Shown: piece after piece, positions 1 to 8,442 of the stretch
How positions within the stretch are numbered: position 1 is the first letter of the stretch
Layout: every line of letters starts with the position of its first letter
NCBI RefSeq assembly: GCF_965219715.1
Contig: NZ_OZ244785.1
Coordinates: 3,596,001 to 3,660,000 of the forward strand
Source: Bacterioplanoides sp965219715
GTDB taxonomy: Bacteria > Pseudomonadota > Gammaproteobacteria > Pseudomonadales > Oceanobacteraceae
DNA: 64,000 bases
Direction of reading: 5' to 3'
Translations under genes and position numbers: made by a program
Notes under the pieces: model-generated
The model's input: only the letters and a program-made list of their open reading frames with translations
Database searches by the model: none
What the model was told of the DNA's origin: nothing

Positions 1-179
1 TCGTGTTTCGTTGGTTAATCTCTGCTATGCAATGGCTTGGTCTGGCACCTTATGTCAGTCGTTTTACCCGACAGCAGTTGATCGAAAAATTGAAACGATC
101 CGGTTTCAGTATCGAAAAAGAATGGCAGACCAGTCATGAGTCTGTGTTTATTGTGGCTAAGAAAAGCGGAGCGATGTGA
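1..179 (+). CDS. C-terminal end of a class I SAM-dependent methyltransferase-like protein (partial)
   Basis: The reading frame enters from the left edge and stops at 177-179, leaving about 58 residues. The tail (RSGFSIEKEWQTSHESVFIV) has the shape of the last strands of a Rossmann-type methyltransferase, where a 'GF.i...w' segment is followed by a hydrophobic strand ending in AKK. The N-terminal SAM-binding motifs lie outside the window, so neither substrate nor subfamily can be given. It ends about 105 bases before the next gene on the same strand. The assignment rests on the C-terminal pattern only. Confidence 0.45.
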   Translation, partial: VFRWLISAMQWLGLAPYVSRFTRQQLIEKLKRSGFSIEKEWQTSHESVFIVAKKSGAM

Positions 180-285
180 ACTTAAACAAAGCCGGTGAAA
201 ACAACTCTAACCAGGGCGCTTTTACCTTTTTGTACATTCTTTAGTCAGCTCTCACGGTATACTGCCTCATATTAAAGAGGTGGTT

Positions 286-1326
286 ATGAAGTATTGGTTA
301 TCTTTGGGATTGTCAGGGCTGTTTGGTCTGACAGCAGTTGAAGCGGCAGAAGTAGATCAGTTTACTCAAGCGAGTGATCTTAACGACAGCTCCGAAGTTA
401 TTGCCAGTGAAGTAAACCGCCGCATCCGGTTGGCGGTCGATAAAGCCAACTCTCCTTTCCCCAGACCGCTACAGCACAAAAAAGTACATCACAGAAAGCG
501 ACCACAGTGCGACGTTGACCGCTTGTATGGTCAGCTACAGTTTCAACTGGCGCGGCCATTAATAGGCCAGTTGGAAAGTTTTGCCGAGGCATCACCACAG
601 GTCGATCGGCGTTGGGTATCCTTCCCGCAATCGGTTTATCGCGACTATCATAAAAAAGAAGCACCCACGCTGGTTTTGAGTCAACGCATCGCTGCCGTTA
701 TCAAAATTAACGGCGTTGAAGTGGGTAGCGATAAGCTTGGCCATTTTTTCACCGAAGGTCGCAGCTATTTCGAGGTTACCAATCATTTGCAGGATGGTAC
801 GGAGGCGGGCTTTTTGTTCGGTGATTGGTCGGAGTCCTTGTATTACGGTGCGCAAACCACCGGTGTGTTTTCTTACGCTGATTTAACCGCCAACTTTAAT
901 GGCTTGCGTTTCTGGAACCGGATTTTAGCCACTCAACCTGACCCTCTGAATCAGCAATCAGTAACTCCTTATATTCGCTGCGATAACCAGCGTTGGGTGG
1001 TGAACAACAAATTTGAGTTTAACAGCTATGTCGATAATGGCTGGAACGAAGCGGTGAATTGTTCAGCGTTTCGTACCGAACAATTATTGCAGAAAGTTAT
1101 TCAGCATCAGCCTGTATGTCGAGTGGACCAGCTACCCAAACATTACGGCAGCATCGGGCATGAGATTTTAAATAAGGAAGGGCTGAAAGTGCTGCCGGAT
1201 AAACTGCAACCTGAAGTGATTCTGGCGCGTCGTACCAGCGACCTGCCCTGGAAGTTACCTGAGCAGGCGATGGAGCGGATCAAAGAAATCCGCCTTGACC
1301 TGGAGCAGTGGCGCTCACAGCAATAG
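286..1326 (+). CDS. Conserved periplasmic protein of unknown function
   Basis: A 346-residue protein with an N-terminal signal peptide (KYWLSLGLSGLFGLTAVEAA, cleavage probably after AEA). The ATG at 286 is chosen over an in-frame GTG at 280 because AGAGG (276-280) then lies five bases upstream. A TATACT hexamer at 258-263 may be its -10 box. The middle holds a conserved-looking block, INGVEVGSDKLGHFFTEG, about residues 142-159, followed by aromatic-rich sequence; the Asp-Lys-x-Gly-His-Phe-Phe core looks functional. Cysteines are few (PQCDV, IRCDN, VNCSA, PVCRV) and may form disulfides. It ends two bases from the convergent gene at 1329. No function is recognised. Confidence 0.75.
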   Translation: MKYWLSLGLSGLFGLTAVEAAEVDQFTQASDLNDSSEVIASEVNRRIRLAVDKANSPFPRPLQHKKVHHRKRPQCDVDRLYGQLQFQLARPLIGQLESFAEASPQVDRRWVSFPQSVYRDYHKKEAPTLVLSQRIAAVIKINGVEVGSDKLGHFFTEGRSYFEVTNHLQDGTEAGFLFGDWSESLYYGAQTTGVFSYADLTANFNGLRFWNRILATQPDPLNQQSVTPYIRCDNQRWVVNNKFEFNSYVDNGWNEAVNCSAFRTEQLLQKVIQHQPVCRVDQLPKHYGSIGHEILNKEGLKVLPDKLQPEVILARRTSDLPWKLPEQAMERIKEIRLDLEQWRSQQ

Positions 1327-1328
1327 AG

Positions 1329-1994
1329 TTACAGCTTAACCTGGGTTGTGAAAGGGAAGCGGAAATGCAGCATTGCGTAATCCTCACGGAAGCGTCCAAG
1401 GTACTGGCCGTTAGAGGTCTCTTTCTCGATATGTTGCATAAAGCGCTGGCCTACTTCCAGATGAAAATAGCGGATGGGTTTAAGCGTTAATTTCCAGCTG
1501 GCGTTGGCGCCCAGCGTTACATAATGGTTGTCGTCGAATCGGTCACTTTCCATATACAGGTAGGTCAGATCAAGACCAATACCGCCACCCAGTGTCAGAT
1601 AATCTCCACCAATTGCGACATCCAGACCCGGACCAATACTGAATCCATACACAGACTCGTCACTATCATCCGACTCGGTAAAATAAATGGTTGGCAAAGC
1701 ATACGGACTGTAGGAAATATCAGCCTTAGTTAGCCAGTCAGGCACATTGTCCGGTAATTTATCTTTATATTTAGTCAGCGTTTCACCACTGACAGAAGCA
1801 GATAGCTCCGGTTTAAAAAGCCAGACTTTTTTGTCGGAGGCGGTCAGCTGAGAATGGCTGTGTAGTTCACCCACACCAAGGCCCAGATCGGCGGTTACCG
1901 GCAGTTCGATGGTTTCTTTATCTTTTGCCTGAGCGACATGAAACAGGCTGGTCAATACAGCAACGAGGGAAAACTGGAAGAGGGTACGATTCAT
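1329..1994 (-). CDS. Putative outer-membrane beta-barrel protein
   Basis: 221 residues. A signal peptide (MNRTLFQFSLVAVLTSLFHVAQA) is followed by a mature part of alternating polar and hydrophobic strands with turns rich in Gly, Asp and Asn, for example LTLGGGIGLDLTYLYMES and YVTLGANASWKLTLKPIRYF. This is the texture of a small outer-membrane barrel. The last residue is Leu instead of the usual Phe/Tyr. It converges with the periplasmic protein gene. A terminator (2052-2112) separates it from the barrel gene upstream on the same strand, so it probably has its own promoter in 1995-2051. No family is firmly recognised. Confidence 0.6.
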   Translation of the reverse strand: MNRTLFQFSLVAVLTSLFHVAQAKDKETIELPVTADLGLGVGELHSHSQLTASDKKVWLFKPELSASVSGETLTKYKDKLPDNVPDWLTKADISYSPYALPTIYFTESDDSDESVYGFSIGPGLDVAIGGDYLTLGGGIGLDLTYLYMESDRFDDNHYVTLGANASWKLTLKPIRYFHLEVGQRFMQHIEKETSNGQYLGRFREDYAMLHFRFPFTTQVKL

Positions 1995-2051
1995 TCGATT
2001 ACCGCTTAATAGTGAATGTAGAATTCAGTGTAAAACAAGCGGAAGTAAGTG

Positions 2052-2112
2052 CAAAAAATCGGGCTATGAAACACGTATCCTGAGTGATTTTCTGTGTTCA
2101 ATAAGCCCGATT
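2052..2112 (-). terminator. Intrinsic terminator of the outer-membrane protein gene at 2135-3019
   Basis: AATCGGGCT (2057-2065) pairs with AGCCCGATT (2104-2112), and a further GAA-CAC/GTGTTC stem continues inward. Read on the minus strand, the hairpin ends in CCCGATTTTTT, a proper U-tract. It lies 23 bases after the stop of the upstream minus-strand gene. Confidence 0.75.
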
Positions 2113-2134
2113 ATCAGTTGCTGAACTTTTTTGC

Positions 2135-3019
2135 TTAACGGAAGCGCAGCTTAGCGGTGAGCTGAAGGTATTTGCTGTCGTCGAGTTTGAGGGTGCCTTT
2201 ATCACCTTGTTCGTTATCCAGCTCCAGCTCCTGATTAAACTGAATGCCTGCTTCGCCTCCCAGCCATACCGGGCCACCAACATGGAATTCGGCACCTAAA
2301 CCAAAGCGAATGCCTTTTTGTTGGAAATCAAACGTCTGATCTTCTTTGCCGTTGTTATACACATGCCAGCTGCCACCTTCCGGAGTCAGTTTGGCAAAGT
2401 AGTGCTGTTTCGGGGTAGGTGCATAGCTCAGACGGGAAAAAGGAAAACCAGCAATAACTTTTAAGGTTTTACCGCTGTTGTATTGGTAATTCGCCAGCGG
2501 TACAAACTGACCTTCACCAAAACGGTGGGTGTAAACAATCCCCAGATTGTAGCCGTGACCTTTGCTACTGCTACTGTATTGCGCAACGGCGTTAGCCGAT
2601 AAATCATCGGTGCCGAAATATTCCAGCGACGATTTTACTCCGGGCGTCAGGTTAAAGATCCAGCGTGATTCATTATCGTTTTTAACGATGTAGCTGATCG
2701 GAAAAGCAATATCGTATAAGCGCTGTTTACTGCTGCTGTCGGCATTGTCGATACGGAATTCACGTTCTCGCAAATTAAACTGAAAGACAAATAAACCGTC
2801 GTCGATATTACCTTTAACACCTAACGGCAATTTCAGATGGGTATCCAGCTGAGTCGCTTCCGGATCATTACTGACGCCATTAAGGTTATTGATCGCTGCT
2901 TTATCGAAATAGGTGACCGCAAGAGAACCGGCTGACGGTTTAGGAACGTAGTTTTCTTCGGCCATCACGTTGTTGGCGGAAACAGCCAGAATGGCACTGG
3001 CCAGTGGTAAAAGTTTCAT
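2135..3019 (-). CDS. Putative outer-membrane beta-barrel protein (DUF6268-like)
   Basis: 294 residues with a signal peptide (MKLLPLASAILAVSANNVMA). The mature protein is made of amphipathic strands (LFVFQFNLREREFRI, GYNLGIVYTHRF, YLQLTAKLRFR at the C-terminus), as expected for a barrel. The central VIAGFPFSRLSYAP segment resembles proteins annotated as DUF6268 outer-membrane barrels; this match is from memory and only suggestive. An SD-like GGGAGAA precedes the ATG on the minus strand. It follows the S41 peptidase gene by 78 bases on the same strand and ends at its own terminator, so the two could be cotranscribed. Role unknown. Confidence 0.6.
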   Translation of the reverse strand: MKLLPLASAILAVSANNVMAEENYVPKPSAGSLAVTYFDKAAINNLNGVSNDPEATQLDTHLKLPLGVKGNIDDGLFVFQFNLREREFRIDNADSSSKQRLYDIAFPISYIVKNDNESRWIFNLTPGVKSSLEYFGTDDLSANAVAQYSSSSKGHGYNLGIVYTHRFGEGQFVPLANYQYNSGKTLKVIAGFPFSRLSYAPTPKQHYFAKLTPEGGSWHVYNNGKEDQTFDFQQKGIRFGLGAEFHVGGPVWLGGEAGIQFNQELELDNEQGDKGTLKLDDSKYLQLTAKLRFR

Positions 3020-3097
3020 CAGGTTCTCCCGGGGTTATCTGCCATCAGCATAGTCGCTGTTGGCAGATAAGTTAAGCCGGTGAGGGTAAGTTTCAGG

Positions 3098-4555
3098 TTA
3101 AGGCCGCAGCTGATTGAATGCCGCCAGCAGACCATCATCACGCCGGTTCTGACGTTGATCCTGAGTGGCATAAGCAACGTTTTTGTCCACCGGAATACCG
3201 CTCACTTCGAACAGTTCGCCATCCATGCTGAGGTAATACTCGTTAACCAGATTAACCTTAATGCCACTTGGCAGCTCTTTTTCCAATACGTCAGATAGTG
3301 CTCCCTGGGTGACTTCGCCAATAACACTGACCTGCGGCAGCTCACGCATCATTAAAGTGAATACTTCGGCAGCGCTGACGGTTGTGCCGCTGGTCAGTAC
3401 CACAGTCGGCTTCAGGTAGGTATTGCTGGCAGGCGCCAGACGATAGGTTTCTGCGGGAGTTCTGGCTGAACCAAGCCGGGCCTGTTTGCGGTATAAAGCA
3501 CGTTCGCTATCGAGAAAATGGCGAGCAATAAGCTGACTCACACCATCAAAGCCACCTTCGTTATTGCGAATATCGATAACTAATCCCTGGGTATCCTGCA
3601 GATCGTTAATGATCTGAGGCATCAGTTCTGCAACCTTGTTGATATCTGCCACCGGGTTATCTTCAGCGCTGGTAAATTCTTCCATGCCTTCGATGATTAA
3701 TACGCCGATATTATCGTCGGTAATAAACCAGCCAAACCGATTGTTGCCAGCCAGTTTGATTTCATCCTCATTAGCGGCGTAACTGAGCCGGATACTATTG
3801 GTCAGGTCAGTCTGCTGTTCTATGTAACTGGCCATTGCCTGGGCTTTGGCTTCGCTGTCTATCTCACCATTGGCTGCAATAAACTCCTTCGCAAGGCGCT
3901 GTTCCTGAGTTGAATCCTGCCGCTCAAAGTTAACTTCAAGGTCTTCAATAACTAACGACACATGGCTGTCGGCCAGAGGTTGAATGGATTTTGCCATCGC
4001 CTGAATTAATTGCAGTGCGGTACTGCTGTCGGTCAGGTTTTGTGAGGCGCTCTGAACCACACTCTGCCAATTAACATTACGTTCATTAAAAGTCGGGTAG
4101 TATTCCTCGAACAGCTGGCTGAACCAGGCAAACTCAATACTGGCGTTACTGTCATCCAGTGGTTGGTTACAGCTGGCGGGTAATGATGTCGTCTGGCTGA
4201 ACGCAGGGTCGCGGAAATCAACACCATGAATGGTCAGGCGAGCCTGTAAAGTGGCGGGCTCGTTGGTAGTGTTCAGGCTGTAAAATGCATCGCGGGCATC
4301 TTGCTCGGTGAAATCGTTATCGGAATGGCTGACCCGGCAATAATCGCTGGTGTATTGGTATTCCGTCAGCTTTTTGCCGTCGATTTTTTTCGCTTCACCA
4401 TAAGCCGGAGCCAGCCAGATTCCCTGATAAGGACCTTGATCGGCACTGTTCTGACCCGGGTCAGAATTATTGTTATTATCACTATCGCCTGAACCACAGG
4501 CGGTTAGTACGCTGGAAACCACCAACGTAAAAAAGGAAGAAGCCAGAGTTTTCAT
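3098..4555 (-). CDS. S41-family serine peptidase lipoprotein (C-terminal-processing-peptidase type)
   Basis: 485 residues. A lipobox (VLTACGSG) ends the signal sequence, so the protein should be lipid-anchored; a flexible Asn/Ser/Gly linker follows. The C-terminal half carries S41 signatures: GLVIDIRNNEGGFDG near residues 325-337, and TSGTTVSAAEVFTLMM near residue 395, which holds the predicted nucleophilic serine of the TSxxxxSAAE motif. S41 enzymes of this size cleave periplasmic or outer-membrane substrates through a Ser/Lys dyad. The SD is AGGAG just before the start. It is divergent from the RstA-like regulator, and the shared 120-base region holds GTTATG repeats that may control both. 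Confidence 0.85.
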   Translation of the reverse strand: MKTLASSFFTLVVSSVLTACGSGDSDNNNNSDPGQNSADQGPYQGIWLAPAYGEAKKIDGKKLTEYQYTSDYCRVSHSDNDFTEQDARDAFYSLNTTNEPATLQARLTIHGVDFRDPAFSQTTSLPASCNQPLDDSNASIEFAWFSQLFEEYYPTFNERNVNWQSVVQSASQNLTDSSTALQLIQAMAKSIQPLADSHVSLVIEDLEVNFERQDSTQEQRLAKEFIAANGEIDSEAKAQAMASYIEQQTDLTNSIRLSYAANEDEIKLAGNNRFGWFITDDNIGVLIIEGMEEFTSAEDNPVADINKVAELMPQIINDLQDTQGLVIDIRNNEGGFDGVSQLIARHFLDSERALYRKQARLGSARTPAETYRLAPASNTYLKPTVVLTSGTTVSAAEVFTLMMRELPQVSVIGEVTQGALSDVLEKELPSGIKVNLVNEYYLSMDGELFEVSGIPVDKNVAYATQDQRQNRRDDGLLAAFNQLRP

Positions 4556-4629
4556 AAAGTCTCCTGTGGAGTCGATTAACCAATGGCTGCAGTGTGGCGT
4601 CGAATGGCTGAAAACTCTTTGGTGGCTGT

Positions 4630-4667
4630 GTTATGGCCGCTGCTGCAAATGTTATGGAATGTTATGA
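4630..4667. promoter_or_regulatory. Three GTTATG repeats upstream of the response regulator gene
   Basis: GTTATGG starts at 4630 and 4651, and GTTATGA at 4661. The last two form a direct repeat with 10-bp periodicity (GTTATGGAATGTTATG, 4651-4666), the geometry used by OmpR/PhoB-type winged-helix dimers. Almost the same 16-mer occurs in inverted orientation at 5398-5413, in front of the kinase gene. A binding site for the adjacent regulator is inferred. Confidence 0.55.
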
Positions 4668-4676
4668 GAGGGGCGC

Positions 4677-5396
4677 ATGAGTGACAGAATTCTGATTGCC
4701 GAGGATGACGACAAGCTGGCAATGCAGATTGAGCGGTTTTTAACGCAGTACCAGTTTGATGTCAGTCGTGTAGCCGATGGCCTGTCCGCGATTCGCGAAT
4801 GCCGTTTGCAACAGCCCAGTGTGTTGATCCTGGATCTGATGTTACCGGGTGCTGATGGTTTTGAAGCGTGCCGTCAGCTGCGTCAGGATTTTTACGGCAG
4901 TATTCTGATGCTCACCGCCAGCGAAGATGATATGGACCACGTTGCCGGTATTGAGTCGGGTGCTGATGACTATTTAATAAAACCTATTCACCCCCGGGTG
5001 TTGCTGGCACATATTCGTTTATTGCTGCGCAAAAAAAATACATTAACAGCCCCGGTGGAGACTGAACCACAACCCGCTCAGGATAAGTGGCAAAGTTTTG
5101 CTCAACTGCGTGTGCACCCGTTGCAGCGTCGGGTGGAACTGGCTGGAAAGGAAGTGGATTTAACCCCATCTGAGTTCGATATTCTGCAGCTGTTAATACA
5201 GCGATCCGAGCAGGTGGTTAGCCGTGAAACTATTTTTCAGGCATTGCGTGGCATTGAATACGATGGCCTCGACCGTTCGGTGGACGTGAAAATTGTTGCC
5301 TTGAGGAAAAAGCTTGGAGACAACACCGCACGTCCCCGGCGAATTATTACTGTACGTGGCAAAGGGTATCTGTTTGCTGAAGATGCCTGGCAGTGA
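4677..5396 (+). CDS. rstA: OmpR/PhoB-family response regulator, RstA-like
   Basis: 239 residues. The receiver domain (1-115) has the acidic pocket EDDD (9-12), the phosphoacceptor Asp53 in LILDLMLPG, Thr80 and Lys102 in YLIKP. A winged-helix DNA-binding domain (about 140-235) ends in RGKGYLFAEDAWQ, very like the C-terminus of E. coli RstA (KGYLFAPHAWE), and YDGLDRSVDVKIVALRKKL matches its recognition-helix region. It is followed 98 bases later by its cognate kinase gene. GTTATG direct repeats lie immediately upstream, and the same motif lies before the kinase, which suggests autoregulation. What it senses here is unknown; RstAB in enterics is tied to PhoPQ, acid and Mg2+, and that should not be carried over. 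Confidence 0.85.
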   Translation: MSDRILIAEDDDKLAMQIERFLTQYQFDVSRVADGLSAIRECRLQQPSVLILDLMLPGADGFEACRQLRQDFYGSILMLTASEDDMDHVAGIESGADDYLIKPIHPRVLLAHIRLLLRKKNTLTAPVETEPQPAQDKWQSFAQLRVHPLQRRVELAGKEVDLTPSEFDILQLLIQRSEQVVSRETIFQALRGIEYDGLDRSVDVKIVALRKKLGDNTARPRRIITVRGKGYLFAEDAWQ

Positions 5397-5397
5397 T

Positions 5398-5413
5398 CAT
5401 AACAATCCATAAC
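5398..5413 (-). promoter_or_regulatory. GTTATG direct-repeat pair upstream of the sensor kinase gene
   Basis: On the minus strand this reads GTTATGGATTGTTATG, which differs in one position from the 16-mer at 4651-4666. The two half-sites are 10 bp apart. It lies just after the regulator's stop codon and about 80 bases before the kinase start. A response-regulator site controlling a separate kinase promoter is a reasonable inference. Confidence 0.5.
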
Positions 5414-5494
5414 AGACGGGTTGATTTGTATTTTCACGGTTTATGGAAAAATACCGGCTCATTGTTAAAAACAAGGGCGGCTCAGGACTGAACC

Positions 5495-6772
5495 ATGCTA
5501 CGACTGTTTTTTCCCCTGTATTTATTATTGTTTGTTTTTATTCTGTTTCAGAGTGAAATTGTCGATTTTACGTTGCGCTCGCTGGCACCGGAAAGTGAAG
5601 AGGCGGATGTTCTGGGAGATTTAAGTGGCGCCACGTTTATGGTGGAGAAAATTCTCAGTGACAATCCTCGTTCTGACTGGCCGGATCTGCTTCGCCAAAT
5701 GTCGTCAGAAAATATTCAGATACGTGCAACTGATCTGAATAATCCCGCGATTATCCCGGCAGCAAAACAACTGTTACTGGCCGGTGATATCTGGGTTGCC
5801 CAGATTGGTGAAGATTTAATTTATAAAAAGTTTCTTCACAGTGAAGATGTCATGGTCATTGGTCCGATTTATACCGTGGATGAATACCAGGATACAGAAC
5901 TGATGATTACCCTGGGCAGTGCGATGATTCTGGTAGTGCTGACATTGCTTTGGGCGTTTGCCCTGCAACGACGTATCAGACGGCTGTCGGATGTTGCCGA
6001 AGCGTTTGGAGAAGACGACTTCAGTGTCCGGGCGTCTACCGACAGTAAGGCCCAGGTGGGTGGCCTGAATCGCAGTTTTAATCACATGGCAGACCGCATC
6101 GAGCAGCTGATCAGCAGCCATAAGGAACTGACCAATTCGGTTTCCCATGAATTACGAACACCGCTGAGCCGTATTCAGTTTGAGCTGGAATTCGCGGCAG
6201 AACTTAATTCGGTTGATGGCTTACACCAATCTCTCGACAGCATTGCCGAAGACAGTCGGGAATTGGATGCGTTAATCTCAGAATTGCTCACTTATGCCCG
6301 TTATGAACGCAATAATATCGAGTTACAACTGCAGCAGCAGAACATCAGTGCCTGGCTGGCTGACTGGTTAGCGGCGTATCGTTTACCGGCCAACAGTAAT
6401 GTTGACTTGCGTATCGTTACTCCAGGGCCGGAAATGCTGGCATTTGATGCACAGGCGTTATCCCGCGCTTTGAGTAATCTGGTGGCGAATGCGCTGCGTT
6501 ATGCCCATCAGACGATTCGGCTGCGTCTGGACACCGCAGGCGGGCAGCTGATAATTGCGGTGGAAGACGATGGTACTGGAATTCCGGAGGCGCAACGACA
6601 AAACCTGCTGATGCCATTTACCCGCACTGATCAGCACCGTAATAAACAACAAGGTGGTTTTGGTTTAGGGCTGGCCATTGTTCATCAGATTATGCAGCGT
6701 CACCAGGGTTCGGTGGTAATTACCGATAGTGATCTGGGTGGTGCCAGCATTGAATTACACTGGCAGCGTTAA
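5495..6772 (+). CDS. rstB: Sensor histidine kinase, RstB-like
   Basis: 425 residues. TM1 lies near residues 3-20, followed by a periplasmic sensor loop of about 120 residues and TM2 (TLGSAMILVVLTLLWAFALQ). A HAMP linker follows (RRLSDVAEAFGEDDFSVRASTD). The DHp box SVSHELRTPLSRIQFELE carries the phosphorylated His near residue 219. The CATPase domain shows the N box (LSNLVANALRYA), the G1 box (VEDDGTGIP) and the G2 box (GGFGLGLAIV). The N-terminus (LFFPLYLLLFVFILFQSEIV) and length are close to E. coli RstB (433 aa). It ends 40 bases from the convergent CoA-transferase gene. Confidence 0.85.
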   Translation: MLRLFFPLYLLLFVFILFQSEIVDFTLRSLAPESEEADVLGDLSGATFMVEKILSDNPRSDWPDLLRQMSSENIQIRATDLNNPAIIPAAKQLLLAGDIWVAQIGEDLIYKKFLHSEDVMVIGPIYTVDEYQDTELMITLGSAMILVVLTLLWAFALQRRIRRLSDVAEAFGEDDFSVRASTDSKAQVGGLNRSFNHMADRIEQLISSHKELTNSVSHELRTPLSRIQFELEFAAELNSVDGLHQSLDSIAEDSRELDALISELLTYARYERNNIELQLQQQNISAWLADWLAAYRLPANSNVDLRIVTPGPEMLAFDAQALSRALSNLVANALRYAHQTIRLRLDTAGGQLIIAVEDDGTGIPEAQRQNLLMPFTRTDQHRNKQQGGFGLGLAIVHQIMQRHQGSVVITDSDLGGASIELHWQR

Positions 6773-6812
6773 TGGTCTGGTTCAGAACATAATGACTGGT
6801 TGGAGCTACAGA

Positions 6813-8126
6813 CTACAGCAACCCCAGCGCCCGGGCTTTCATGGTCAGGTCATCACGGAAGTCCGGGTGAGCAATACCAATTAAGGCTTTTGCCCGCTGC
6901 GGCAGCGATAAACCTTTTAAATCGACACAACCGTATTCGGTAACAACAAATTGGGTATCCATACGGGTGTCAGTCACAGCCCCACCTTGCAGCTGCGGCA
7001 CAATACGGCTGAGCGACCCTTTTTTAGCCGTTGAGTGCAGTGCGATAAATGAGCGGCCGCCGTTGGATGCGTAGGCGCCACGAACAAAGTCGAGCTGGCC
7101 ACCAGTGCCGGAAAATGGATGGCCCGCCAGCTGCTCAGCGTTAATCTGGCCGGTTAAATCCACTTCAATCGCAGCGTTCACCGACACCATATTACGGTTC
7201 TTCAGAATAATATTGGGATTGTTAACCCAGGATGCCGGATAGCCAACAATGGATGGGTTGTCGTCCATAAAGTCGTACATGGCTTTATCACCCAGTGCCA
7301 GGGTGAACACATGTTTGTGTTGCATCCAGTTTTTTAATTTACCGTTAATCACACCGGCTTTAATCAGCTCCACCATGGCCGGGCTGAACAGTTCGGAATG
7401 CAGGCCGAGATTTTTGTGATGTGTTAAATAACTCAACACCGAATTTGGTACACCACCCACACCCATTTGCAGGGTATCGCCATCCTGAATGCGCGATACA
7501 ATTTGCTCGGCAATTAAACCATCGGTGCGGCTGCTGGCACCGGCCGGAATTTCAATTAATGGCGTGGTATTTTCAACAATCGCGTCAACTTCAGAAATAT
7601 GCACCGAGCACTCACCAAACGTACGCGGCATATTTTCATTAACTTCGACAATTACACGTTTGGCCTTGCGGATTACGCTGGCGCCATAATCGGCGTTGGT
7701 TCCGAGACTGAAATAACCGTGTTTATCCATTGGTGAAACCGTCACCATAAAACAATGTGGTTCAATGGTTTCGGTCAGCAGTCGGCCCACCTGGTGGAAC
7801 GTTGAGGGCACAAATTCCAGTAACGAATGTTGCTTCAGGCGTTTTAACGCTTCGCGGTCGTGGCCACTCATAAACAATGGACGCGGACATACCTTATCGG
7901 CCAGCTCTGGCGTTAACAGGTTGTCGCACAACACCTGGCTGCCGTGCATGTAGTAGAGGTTGAGTTTATTCAGCTGGCCTTGCTGCAATGCGCTGGCAAC
8001 GCCTTTAATCAGTGCCGGTGGCATGGCGACACTCATACCCAGAATCAGATTCTGGTCATCACTGAGGTAGTCTGCGGCGGCACCCGGTTCAATCCGTTTC
8101 TGGTCGTAAAGGCTGGCAATATCCAT
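6813..8126 (-). CDS. Acetyl-CoA hydrolase/transferase family protein (4-hydroxybutyrate CoA-transferase-like)
   Basis: 437 residues spanning the two-domain class I CoA-transferase fold. Glycine-rich GVGGVPNSVL (about residue 220) and LHSELFSPAMVELI are typical of the Cat1/Cat2/acetyl-CoA hydrolase family; the Glu in HSE is the likely covalent catalytic residue. HPFSGTGGQLDFVRGA and VVTEYGCVDLKGLS complete the C-terminal signatures. Such enzymes move CoA between short acyl groups such as acetate, succinate, 4-hydroxybutyrate or propionate; the substrate cannot be read from the sequence. The SD GGGAG lies six bases before the ATG. No partner metabolic gene is adjacent. Confidence 0.85.
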   Translation of the reverse strand: MDIASLYDQKRIEPGAAADYLSDDQNLILGMSVAMPPALIKGVASALQQGQLNKLNLYYMHGSQVLCDNLLTPELADKVCPRPLFMSGHDREALKRLKQHSLLEFVPSTFHQVGRLLTETIEPHCFMVTVSPMDKHGYFSLGTNADYGASVIRKAKRVIVEVNENMPRTFGECSVHISEVDAIVENTTPLIEIPAGASSRTDGLIAEQIVSRIQDGDTLQMGVGGVPNSVLSYLTHHKNLGLHSELFSPAMVELIKAGVINGKLKNWMQHKHVFTLALGDKAMYDFMDDNPSIVGYPASWVNNPNIILKNRNMVSVNAAIEVDLTGQINAEQLAGHPFSGTGGQLDFVRGAYASNGGRSFIALHSTAKKGSLSRIVPQLQGGAVTDTRMDTQFVVTEYGCVDLKGLSLPQRAKALIGIAHPDFRDDLTMKARALGLL

Positions 8127-8442
8127 CTGCGTCTCCCAACTGAAGAATAAGTTTGTTGAGAACTTTAGCAGGAAGTCGTTGCTTGTCTATTACCAGCGCA
8201 TGACAGTTTCGTGAGCTGCATCAAGTGAATCTCAGTTGTCACTGACTGCGCCCGATTTGTGCAGTTTGGCAAGCTGCTGGCATGATCAAACAAGCTTCTT
8301 TTCAAAGCTGAATTAACGTACCAGAAAAACTCTGGCCGTTGGCCTTTTCCCCCAATTTCTGACCCGCAGCAACATTCAGCCAGGTACGTATTTACGCAAA
8401 CTATTCAGCGTAATCTGAATGCCGTGAAGGCGTGGAGAGTGT
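8127..8442. other. Divergent intergenic region without a recognised gene
   Basis: 316 bases between the CoA-transferase start and the first gene of the secreted-protein trio. It must hold two divergent promoters. I see no convincing tandem operator, RNA gene or coding frame in it. Confidence 0.5.
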
